Source: Acidimicrobiia bacterium
GTDB lineage: Bacteria; Actinomycetota; Acidimicrobiia; Acidimicrobiales; SZUA-35
DNA: 6,840 nt
NCBI GenBank assembly: GCA_029857855.1
Contig: JAOUGG010000127.1
Coordinates: 1-6,840, forward strand
Reading direction: 5' to 3'
Shown here: in pieces, positions 1-4,771 of the stretch
How the letters are laid out: each line of letters begins with the position of its first letter
How positions within the stretch are numbered: the first letter of the stretch is position 1
Notes under the pieces: model-generated
Databases searched by the model: none
Told to the model about the DNA's origin: nothing
The model's input: the letters and a program-made list of their open reading frames with translations, nothing else
Made by a program: the position numbers and the translations under genes

Positions 1-1
1 C

Positions 2-364
2 CCGGGTTCCGAGAATCAGGCCTTGGCCACCGAGCACGTTGTTCGCATCGCCGGGGAGGGCCGCAAGTTCGGGCTCTATCTTCTGCTCTCCACACAACGG
101 CCGGCCAAGGTTCACCAGAACGTGATCTCCCAATGCGACAACCTGATCCTCATGCGCATGAACTCCGCTGTCGATATCGATGAGCTGGCCCACACGTTCT
201 CGTTCGTGCCTCCCTCACTGATCGCCCAAGCCGCCAACTTCACCCTCGGTGAGGGGCTGGCCGCCGGCAGGATCGCACCGGACCCGCTGCTGTTCAAGAG
301 TGGGCGCCGATTGACGCTCGAAGGCGGCGGGGATGTTCCCTCCGACTGGGCGGCAGCCCGGTAA
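2..364 (+). CDS. HerA/DUF87-like ATP-binding protein, C-terminal end (partial)
   Basis: The frame is open from the left edge and ends in TAA at 362-364, giving the last 120 residues of a longer protein. The TTG at 23 is an internal codon, since the frame runs on upstream of it. The fragment reads QALATEHVVRIAGEGRKFG, then LLLSTQRP, then SQCDNLILMRMNS. This is the region of HerA-type (DUF87/DUF853-like) hexameric ATPases that follows Walker B: the RKFG helix, the TQRP sensor strand and the asparagine/arginine-rich strand. The part FSFVPPSLIAQAANFTLGEGLAAG matches the following segment of the same family, where a G-E-G/A loop precedes the C-terminal strands. Walker A and B lie outside the window. 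Family members are motor ATPases acting on DNA or of unknown substrate, so the function here cannot be set. No partner such as NurA, Sir2 or a nuclease is visible downstream, where the next gene is convergent. Confidence 0.85.
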   Translation, partial: PGSENQALATEHVVRIAGEGRKFGLYLLLSTQRPAKVHQNVISQCDNLILMRMNSAVDIDELAHTFSFVPPSLIAQAANFTLGEGLAAGRIAPDPLLFKSGRRLTLEGGGDVPSDWAAAR

Positions 365-475
365 GCCGGCGGTGTACAACGAGATGACCGTGCTCGATCG
401 ACTGAGGGCGCCGGCACGTCGCGAGACGAACAAGAACGACGTAATGGCAGGAGTCGTCCTGGGCGGTCAAAGCGT

Positions 476-487
476 GCCCGATCGGGC
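476..487. promoter_or_regulatory. Perfect 12-bp palindrome in the convergent gap
   Basis: GCCCGATCGGGC is a perfect inverted repeat with no loop. It lies in the 192-bp gap between the convergent ATPase and LPG-synthase-type genes. About ten bases further on, 497-514 can form a 7-bp GC-rich stem with one bulged base around an ACG loop. Neither has a T-run after it on either strand, so neither is a classical intrinsic terminator. They may form a bidirectional stop or a protein site, or be chance in GC-rich DNA. I see no gene in 365-556. Confidence 0.25.
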
Positions 488-556
488 GGTACGCCTGCGG
501 CGAACGTCGCCCGCTCAACCGATGTTCCTCTGAGGTCGATCCTGCCCGCAGATGGA

Positions 557-1627
557 TCATTCGATCATCGGCCGACCCCCGGCGAGACTCTCCAGCTCGT
601 GTTGCCCGAACTCGGCCAGGGATTCCGTCCGCACGCCACGGCTCCGGAGGAAGCGACTGTGCACGACATAGGCCAGCGCCCCCACGGGGATCGGAAGCCA
701 GTAGGAGACGAGCCGATAGGCCAGGGTGGCCAGGACAGCGTCACCCGGGCTCAGACCGGCGAGGGTCAGGGTGCCGGTCAGCCCCGCTTCGACGAACCCC
801 AGCCCTCCCGGCGTGAACGGAACCCTCGACAGCAGCGATGCGGTGACGAAGGCCAGGATAAGCACCGACCCGATGTCGTCATGTCCCACACCGCGCACGG
901 CCAGAATCAGGGCCAGGTACTCGAACCCCCACCGACCCAGGCTGGCCAGCACGATCCATCGCCAATTGGTTGCCAGATGCGAGCGAACCAGATCCCGGGC
1001 CTCGACAAACGTCTGCGCACGGCGCGGGGCCGACGGGTCACCACGGCCGACCCGCCGGGCCAGAGCGTCCACCGACCGGCCGAGCAAGACCAGGGGCCGA
1101 TCCCGGAGGAAGAACAACCCACTGACAAGCGCGGCGGCGACGAACCCGATCACCGCAGCCACTGCGGCACGCAGCAGGAGCGGCGCGATCGGGGTGCCGA
1201 GAAGGATGGCCGGGATCGCGAACACCGGCAATGAGAACAGCACGGCGAAATTGAGGATGGTGGCAACGGTGAGGCCGGTCACGGCAGCTTGTTTCGCCAT
1301 ACCGGCGTCATGGAGCAGTCGGTACTGGACGGCGGTCGCCGTGGCCGCCCCTCCGGGAACGATCCGCGCGATTGCCGACGATGCCAGTTGCGAGGTGGCC
1401 ATCAAGGTCCAGTCGTTCGAACCAAGGCACAGCCCGTACAACACCCAGAAACAGGCGAGACTGAGCAGCATGGAGATCGTCATGAGCCCCAGCGAGCCGG
1501 GGCGTAGACGTTCGAGTTCGGGCCACGAGCTGAAAACCTCGACGACGCTGGGAATCACGATATAGACCGAGACGGCCGTGACAGCGAGGCCGATCGCCCG
1601 CTTGACGAATCGGCTCCGCTTCTTCAC
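557..1627 (-). CDS. LPG-synthase-TM / UPF0104 family integral membrane protein
   Basis: 356 residues, a polytopic membrane protein of the family covering the flippase half of MprF, AglD and YbhN. Visible marks are RIVPGGAATATAVQYRLL (88-105), the family's proline-glycine loop; PFTPGGLGFVEAGL (270-283), its second signature; and YRLVSYWLPIPVGALAY (304-320), the last membrane segment. Hydrophobic segments lie near 10-30, 45-66, 117-145, 150-174, 225-245, 253-270 and 286-320. The soluble loop at 185-222 is basic. No GNAT-like lysyl-transferase domain follows, so this is a stand-alone membrane domain that probably moves or binds a lipid or polyprenyl-linked substrate. The substrate cannot be told. 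The start is GTG at 1627: it precedes the basic MKKRSRFVKR leader, and no in-frame ATG, GTG or TTG was found in the stretch upstream that I read. There is no Shine-Dalgarno, but a short upstream ORF overlaps the start. The stop is convergent with the ATPase gene. Confidence 0.88.
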   Translation of the reverse strand: MKKRSRFVKRAIGLAVTAVSVYIVIPSVVEVFSSWPELERLRPGSLGLMTISMLLSLACFWVLYGLCLGSNDWTLMATSQLASSAIARIVPGGAATATAVQYRLLHDAGMAKQAAVTGLTVATILNFAVLFSLPVFAIPAILLGTPIAPLLLRAAVAAVIGFVAAALVSGLFFLRDRPLVLLGRSVDALARRVGRGDPSAPRRAQTFVEARDLVRSHLATNWRWIVLASLGRWGFEYLALILAVRGVGHDDIGSVLILAFVTASLLSRVPFTPGGLGFVEAGLTGTLTLAGLSPGDAVLATLAYRLVSYWLPIPVGALAYVVHSRFLRSRGVRTESLAEFGQHELESLAGGRPMIE

Positions 1628-1665
1628 AGGGCAGGGCCGGCGACGAGTCCGGTGTCGGGGGCCAT
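1624..1665 (-). CDS. Putative 13-codon leader ORF overlapping the GTG start
   Basis: An ATG at 1665-1663 opens a 13-codon frame, MAPDTGLVAGPAL. Its TGA (1626-1624) overlaps the GTG start of the membrane-protein gene as GTGA. A TATAGT hexamer lies 7 nt before this ATG, so the mRNA would begin at or within a base of it. The main gene has no Shine-Dalgarno, and ribosomes ending at the overlap could reinitiate at GTG. The peptide has no run of one amino acid that would suggest attenuation. It is short enough to be chance, so this is a hypothesis based on the geometry. Confidence 0.3.
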   Translation of the reverse strand: MAPDTGLVAGPAL

Positions 1666-1672
1666 GCCGGCG

Positions 1673-1678
1673 ACTATA
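1673..1678 (-). promoter_or_regulatory. Candidate -10 element for the minus-strand membrane gene
   Basis: Read on the minus strand the hexamer is TATAGT, five of six with TATAAT. It stands 7 nt before the leader-ORF ATG at 1665. No convincing -35 box is seen 16-18 bp upstream, which is common in actinobacterial promoters. It is one of two outward-facing -10 candidates in the 124-bp divergent gap. Confidence 0.45.
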
Positions 1679-1714
1679 GCTGCCGGCCGGATCACCATGG
1701 CGGCGTCGCCGGGA

Positions 1715-1726
1715 ACTCGTATGAGT
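1715..1726. promoter_or_regulatory. Imperfect 12-bp palindrome upstream of the yihY-type gene
   Basis: ACTCGTATGAGT has ACTC and GAGT as matching arms around GTAT. It covers the place where the -35 region of the plus-strand promoter should be (17 bp before CATAAT). That is a usual operator position, but the site is short and single, so chance is likely. Confidence 0.2.
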
Positions 1727-1739
1727 CTATGGATTCGGC

Positions 1740-1745
1740 CATAAT
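1740..1745 (+). promoter_or_regulatory. Candidate -10 element giving a leaderless yihY-type mRNA
   Basis: CATAAT (five of six with TATAAT) is followed by exactly six bases, GCACCC, and then the ATG at 1752. That spacing places transcription start on the A of the start codon. No Shine-Dalgarno precedes the ATG, which agrees with leaderless translation, common in actinobacteria. The -35 region is weak. Confidence 0.55.
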
Positions 1746-1751
1746 GCACCC

Positions 1752-2648
1752 ATGACCGCAGGGCTCGACCATACTCGAGGATCGCTGACCCATGCAGTCG
1801 ATCTGCTTCGTGACAGCGCGACGGCGTTCAGCGAGGATCGTGCTCGGAGGCTCTCCGCCGGTCTCGCCTACTACGCGATATTCGCGCTGGTGCCGGCGCT
1901 GATGACATCAGTATTCATCGCTGCCATTTTCGTGGGCAAAGAGGCTGCCGGGGGAACACTCTCCGACGGGATCCAGGGGGTCCTGGGGCGGGATTTCGCC
2001 GTCCAGCTCGAAGATGCAATCGCTTCGGCCTGGGATTCCACCAACACATCCGGATTCGCCGTGCTCAGTCTCCTGGTCGTGGCCTATACCGCGTCCGTCC
2101 TGTTCGTGGCGTGGCGAGACACGTTGGAGGTGATCTGGGATGTGCCGTACACCTTCGGTGTCCGCACCACCATCATGAAGCGCGTCCACGGGATGTTGAT
2201 TCCGGTTCTGGTGGGGATCGTTCTCGCTGCGATCATCGTGGTCCAGACCGTGGTGGCTCTGCTGTCCGAACTTTCGCGCTTCGGACTCATCGACGCCACC
2301 TTGCGGGTCGCGGGGACCGCCCTGCCGGCGGTGGTGGCGGTGATTACCCTGGCCTGTCTGTATCGTTACTCGACGCGGGCGGCCAAGCCCCCGTGGTCTC
2401 ACGTGCTGCGCGGTGCGGCAGTGGCCTGGGTAGGACTGGCCGTTCTGTCCTGGGGCTTTGGGATCTACCTCCGAGTCATCGGAACGACGAGCTTCGCCGG
2501 CGCTGCCAGCAGCATCGTCGTCGGACTGGTCCTGCTGTACTACGGCGCCCAGATCCTGGTGTTCGGGGCCGAGGTGGTTCGTTGCTCGGCCGATGATGAT
2601 CCTGCCCTCGCTTGGCGCGGCGGCGAGCGACGGGACGGCGAGCGGTGA
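1752..2648 (+). CDS. YihY/BrkB family integral membrane protein
   Basis: 298 residues, close to the usual length of the YihY/virulence factor BrkB family (wrongly called RNase BN in old annotation). Family marks are RLSAGLAYYAIFALVPAL (33-50), the first membrane segment with its conserved A-Y-Y/F and P; LFVAWRDTLEVIWDVP (117-132), where the family has a conserved aromatic loop; and SSIVVGLVLLYYGAQILVFGAE (253-274), the last segment with its G-A-E. Membrane segments lie near 36-61, 103-121, 146-171, 186-205, 222-240 and 250-272, six in all. The cytoplasmic C-terminus is charged (DDDPALAWRGGERRDGER). No biochemical activity is firmly established for the family. The ATG is chosen because a -10 element sits exactly six bases before it. 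The gene is divergent from the LPG-synthase-type gene and followed by a 150-bp gap. Confidence 0.9.
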   Translation: MTAGLDHTRGSLTHAVDLLRDSATAFSEDRARRLSAGLAYYAIFALVPALMTSVFIAAIFVGKEAAGGTLSDGIQGVLGRDFAVQLEDAIASAWDSTNTSGFAVLSLLVVAYTASVLFVAWRDTLEVIWDVPYTFGVRTTIMKRVHGMLIPVLVGIVLAAIIVVQTVVALLSELSRFGLIDATLRVAGTALPAVVAVITLACLYRYSTRAAKPPWSHVLRGAAVAWVGLAVLSWGFGIYLRVIGTTSFAGAASSIVVGLVLLYYGAQILVFGAEVVRCSADDDPALAWRGGERRDGER

Positions 2649-2694
2649 TCAGTCGGTCCCGGTGTCGACGTCGATACCGAAGGCGACGCCGGGC

Positions 2695-2719
2695 GGCGGT
2701 GTTCGGCCCGAAGACCGCC
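2695..2719 (+). terminator. Stable hairpin after the yihY-type gene, possible terminator
   Basis: GGCGGT (2695-2700) pairs with ACCGCC (2714-2719). After one G/G mismatch, TTCG (2702-2705) pairs with CGAA (2709-2712) around a GCC loop. The stem begins 46 bases after the yihY-type stop and ends about 50 bases before the next gene's -10 candidate. There is no T-tract, so it is a stem-only terminator at best. Confidence 0.4.
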
Positions 2720-2767
2720 AGTGGACGCTCGCCCTCCATGCGACGATCGGCGAGGGTCGCCCGGCGC

Positions 2768-2773
2768 TAGACT
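2768..2773 (+). promoter_or_regulatory. Candidate -10 element for the DUF1622 gene
   Basis: TAGACT fits the TAnnnT pattern of actinobacterial -10 elements. A start about seven bases downstream (near 2780) would leave a short leader holding the Shine-Dalgarno at 2786. No good -35 is visible. It implies the DUF1622 gene has its own transcript, separate from the yihY-type gene. Confidence 0.35.
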
Positions 2774-2785
2774 CCACAGAGCATC

Positions 2786-2791
2786 GGGAGG
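2786..2791 (+). promoter_or_regulatory. Shine-Dalgarno fixing the DUF1622 start
   Basis: GGGAGG lies seven bases before ATG 2799. This sets the start there rather than at an in-frame ATG at 2721, which would add 26 residues of unrelated composition (RPPCDDRRGSPGARLHRASG) and run through the promoter. Confidence 0.7.
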
Positions 2792-2798
2792 TCGTCGT

Positions 2799-3185
2799 AT
2801 GCTGAACGAATTCGAGATCGGCGATTGGCAGATCGCCAACGGAGTGGCGGAGTGGATCGAGATCGCCGCCGTGTCGGTGATCGGGGTCGCCACCATCCTT
2901 GCCATCGTCTTCGCCGCCCGAACCGCGCTCCGCGAGTCGCCGGCGGCTGCCTACACAACCTTCAAGCACCGGATCGCCAGGGGGCTACTGCTCGGGTTGG
3001 ACCTTCTCATCGCCGGTGATGTCATCCGAACGGTGACGCTTGAGCCGACCCTGGCCAACATCGCCGCACTCGGCTTGCTCGTCCTGGTTCGGACGTTTCT
3101 GTCCTGGTCACTGGTGGTTGAGATGGAGAGTCGGTGGCCGTGGCAGGCGGTCAACCCGCATACCGCCGAAACCATCGCCCCGTGA
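2799..3185 (+). CDS. DUF1622 family small membrane protein
   Basis: 128 residues, the normal size for DUF1622. An N-terminal membrane segment (about 16-40) is followed by a short basic link, FKHRIARGLLLGLDLLIAGD (55-74), and then TVTLEPTLANIAALGLLVLV (78-97), RTFLSWSLVVEME (98-110) and RWPW (112-115). The strings LLLGLDLLIAGD, RTFLSWSL and the closing E-x-x-x-RWPW are what I recognise as the family's conserved core. Three hydrophobic segments fit an inner-membrane protein. No function is known for the family. The gene has its own promoter candidate and a strong ribosome binding site, and it ends 58 bases from the convergent RDD gene. Assignment to the family is from recall of its motifs. Confidence 0.82.
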   Translation: MLNEFEIGDWQIANGVAEWIEIAAVSVIGVATILAIVFAARTALRESPAAAYTTFKHRIARGLLLGLDLLIAGDVIRTVTLEPTLANIAALGLLVLVRTFLSWSLVVEMESRWPWQAVNPHTAETIAP

Positions 3186-3186
3186 A

Positions 3187-3229
3187 CGCACCCAGCCCCA
3201 CGTGCGAATCCCCACATCCGGGGGCCGGA
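3187..3229. terminator. Two small stems between convergent genes
   Basis: CGCAC (3187-3191) can pair with GTGCG (3202-3206) over a ten-base loop, and TCCGG (3217-3221) with CCGGA (3225-3229) over GGG. They fill the 58-bp gap between the DUF1622 and RDD stops, where a bidirectional terminator would be expected. The stems are only 5 bp and lack a T-tract. Confidence 0.25.
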
Positions 3230-3243
3230 CTCGGCGCAGGAGA

Positions 3244-4599
3244 TCAGGAGGGCTCGCCGGCCTCGGCCCGGAGCTGGGCGGTCGCCGCATCCCAGGCGTA
3301 GATCACCGCGGTACCGGCGATCAGGTCATGGAGTTCGCGGCGGTCGTGGCGAAACAGACCCAGTATCAGGCCAAGTCCGAAGAGCAGGAAGCTGATCGGG
3401 AACACGATGGTGCGGACAACCGGTGCCCAGCCGGTGAGCTTCTGGCCATCTGCTTCCACGACCATGAGACCCAGCACGGCCTTTCCGATCGTTCTACCGG
3501 TGGCGGCCAGCGAGCCGGCGACATAGAGGAAGAGCCACGACACATAGGCGAGCGCAATGAGGGTTGAGTCGCCCTCGATGTCGAGGTCGACGCCGATCAC
3601 CACTCGCAGCGCGGCCGCCGTGAGCACAAGACCACCACTGAACAGGATTCCGGCGATGAACTGATCGATCAGGAAGGCCAGGAATCGGGACACGGAGCCG
3701 GCCGCGTGGCGTTGGAATGCGACAGCCCGTTGGGACAATGACATGGCCTGCAGATCCCCGATGGGGGAAGGACCCGATGGCATGTAGGGAACCTCCCGAA
3801 CCTGGCCTCTCAGTAACCGGGCCGGAACCGCCTGCACCACCTGATCCACGCCGATCAATTGAGTTCTGGCCACGTCGAGGAGCTGGCCGAATACCCCTGA
3901 CGTCGACCGGGCGATGATGGCGCCGAGCTCGGTCCGTTCCACCACTGCGTTGACGTCGACCCGGCTCATGAGGAGGTCGACGTCTACCCGGTCGATCACG
4001 CCGTCAACATCCACCCGGCCGATCATGGCGTTCACGTCAACCCGGCCAATCACGGCGTTCACGTCAACCTGCTCGATCATGGCATTGACATCGACCCTGG
4101 CCAGGAGACGGTCGGCGTCGACCCGGTCGATCATGGCGTCAACGTCAACCCGGCCAATCACGGCGTTCATATCGACCCGGTCGATCATGGCGTCAACACC
4201 CACCCGGCCGATCACGGCATTGACGTCGATCCGGTCAATCAGCCGGTCCGGTTCGACGCGATCGAGCAGCGAGTTGACATCGATACGGGCAAGCAGCCGA
4301 TCGACGTCGATCCGTTCCAGGAGGTCATTGATGTCGACCCGTGCGAGTAGTGCGTCGATGTCGACCCGGCCCATGAGCCGATCGACGTCGATCCGCTCGA
4401 TGAGTTCATCGAGATCGATCCTTTCGACGAGGTGGTTCACATCGATCCGCTCGACCACCTCATCGACGTCGACGTTGTCGACCACCGGCGAGACCATGGA
4501 TCCGACAACCCGGCCAAACACCCTCTCGGCGAACGGTCGGTTCCGCTGATCCTCCGTTCGCCCGCCGTCACTCACCACCGAAACAGTATGGCACAGCAT
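3244..4599 (-). CDS. RDD-family membrane protein with a long N-terminal nonapeptide-repeat array
   Basis: 451 residues in two parts. Residues 42-230 are 21 tandem nonapeptides, described in a separate entry. A link with TELGAIIARSTSGVFGQLLD (223-242) and a proline-rich stretch (271-279) leads to an RDD domain at about 300-440. The RDD marks are R305 and D312 in RFLAFLIDQ, the segment ATGRTIGKAVLGLMVVEADG (366-385), and RRELHDLIAGTAVI (420-433). Membrane segments lie near 306-332, 346-366 and 395-416. RDD proteins are small polytopic membrane proteins, some implicated in ion transport. I recall actinobacterial RDD proteins with VDVNAL-type repeats before a TELG motif, so the architecture is probably not unique, but the array's role is unknown to me. 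It is cytoplasmic if the RDD domain has its usual topology. The start is uncertain: ATG 4599 lacks a Shine-Dalgarno, and GTG at 4578 or 4575 is an alternative. Confidence 0.85.
   Translation of the reverse strand: MLCHTVSVVSDGGRTEDQRNRPFAERVFGRVVGSMVSPVVDNVDVDEVVERIDVNHLVERIDLDELIERIDVDRLMGRVDIDALLARVDINDLLERIDVDRLLARIDVNSLLDRVEPDRLIDRIDVNAVIGRVGVDAMIDRVDMNAVIGRVDVDAMIDRVDADRLLARVDVNAMIEQVDVNAVIGRVDVNAMIGRVDVDGVIDRVDVDLLMSRVDVNAVVERTELGAIIARSTSGVFGQLLDVARTQLIGVDQVVQAVPARLLRGQVREVPYMPSGPSPIGDLQAMSLSQRAVAFQRHAAGSVSRFLAFLIDQFIAGILFSGGLVLTAAALRVVIGVDLDIEGDSTLIALAYVSWLFLYVAGSLAATGRTIGKAVLGLMVVEADGQKLTGWAPVVRTIVFPISFLLFGLGLILGLFRHDRRELHDLIAGTAVIYAWDAATAQLRAEAGEPS
3910..4476 (-). repeat. 21 x 27-bp in-frame tandem repeat coding nonapeptides
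   Basis: Residues 42-230 of the RDD protein are 21 gapless units of nine residues, 567 bp in all. The consensus is R-[VI]-D-[VIL]-[DN]-x-[LVI]-[LIVM]-x, for example RVDVNAMIG or RIDVDRLLA. The position 1 arginine is kept in 19 units (N in unit 1, Q in unit 16), D3 in nearly all, and hydrophobics at 2, 4, 7 and 8. Unit 21 (RTELGAIIA) is degenerate. Units 1-9 are the more varied (DEVVE, NHLVE, DELIE). Units 10-18 mostly alternate or repeat NAVIG, DAMID and NAMIG, suggesting newer expansion. The nucleotide copies are diverged by synonymous change. Nine residues equals 2.5 turns of an alpha-helix, but the V-D-V core also suits a beta-strand, so the fold is not settled by eye. Confidence 0.95.
4034..4169. 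repeat. Exact 28-bp direct repeat within the array, 108 bp apart
   Basis: The 28 bases at 4034-4061 recur exactly at 4142-4169, and the offset of 108 bp is four 27-bp units. They encode parts of the NAVIG-containing units. Most other unit pairs differ at several bases, so this marks a recent duplication or gene conversion inside the array. Confidence 0.85.
4583..4588 (-). promoter_or_regulatory. Candidate -10 element inside the assumed RDD start region
   Basis: On the minus strand TACTGT fits TAnnnT. It is followed by four bases before one GTG (4578) and seven before the next (4575), both in the RDD frame. A leaderless start at 4575 would give a 443-residue protein beginning VSDGGRTEDQ. ATG 4599 has no Shine-Dalgarno to contradict this. 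Confidence 0.3.
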
Positions 4600-4639
4600 G
4601 GCATGGCACCGATCCGTTCACTCTGGTCGATACGCCCGA

Positions 4640-4657
4640 TCCGGCGCGCAAGCCGGA
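4640..4657. promoter_or_regulatory. Hairpin in the divergent RDD/sulfatase gap
   Basis: TCCGGC (4640-4645) pairs with GCCGGA (4652-4657) over a GCGCAA loop. It lies in the 172-bp gap between the divergent RDD and sulfatase genes. It could be an operator half-pair or an mRNA stem; nothing else supports a role. The rest of this gap holds no gene that I can see. TTGGCA at 4726-4731 resembles a -35 box but has no good -10 at the right spacing. Confidence 0.25.
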
Positions 4658-4755
4658 GGTCCAGTCCACCACTCCAAAGCCCCACCAGGCCGGGGTGAGG
4701 CAACACGCAGGTTCGGCGACAAGTGTTGGCAGCCATCAACGCCTGTACTTCAACC

Positions 4756-4762
4756 AGGGGAG
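4756..4762 (+). promoter_or_regulatory. Shine-Dalgarno for the sulfatase
   Basis: AGGGGAG ends nine bases before ATG 4772. It supports that start and therefore a protein without a signal peptide. Confidence 0.7.
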
Positions 4763-4771
4763 TGAACAGAG

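Noticed and set aside
365..556. A small gene in the convergent gap, including a 66-codon frame from 333
   Set aside because: The frame overlaps the end of the ATPase gene, lacks a ribosome site, and its product has no recognisable features. No tRNA-like cloverleaf was seen either.
599..1565. Two long plus-strand frames opposite the LPG-synthase-type gene
   Set aside because: Both give proline/arginine-rich, low-complexity products and overlap a gene with clear membrane segments and family motifs.
2721..2798. Longer DUF1622 protein from ATG 2721
   Set aside because: The extra 26 residues are unlike the family, the segment holds a promoter candidate, and GGGAGG is placed for ATG 2799.
3910..4476. 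Regular 27-bp repeats taken as a CRISPR or non-coding satellite
   Set aside because: There are no spacers between units, the period is an exact multiple of three, the copies vary mainly in synonymous and conservative ways, and the array is in frame with an RDD domain.
3914..4549. Plus-strand 211-codon open frame rich in S, T and R repeats
   Set aside because: It is the mirror of the nonapeptide array. A 27-bp repeat without a stop in one frame keeps an opposite frame open too, and no ribosome site or family match supports it.
557..4599. The four membrane-protein genes as one new membrane system
   Set aside because: They alternate strands, have separate promoter candidates and belong to families found apart in many genomes, so adjacency alone does not support a shared system.
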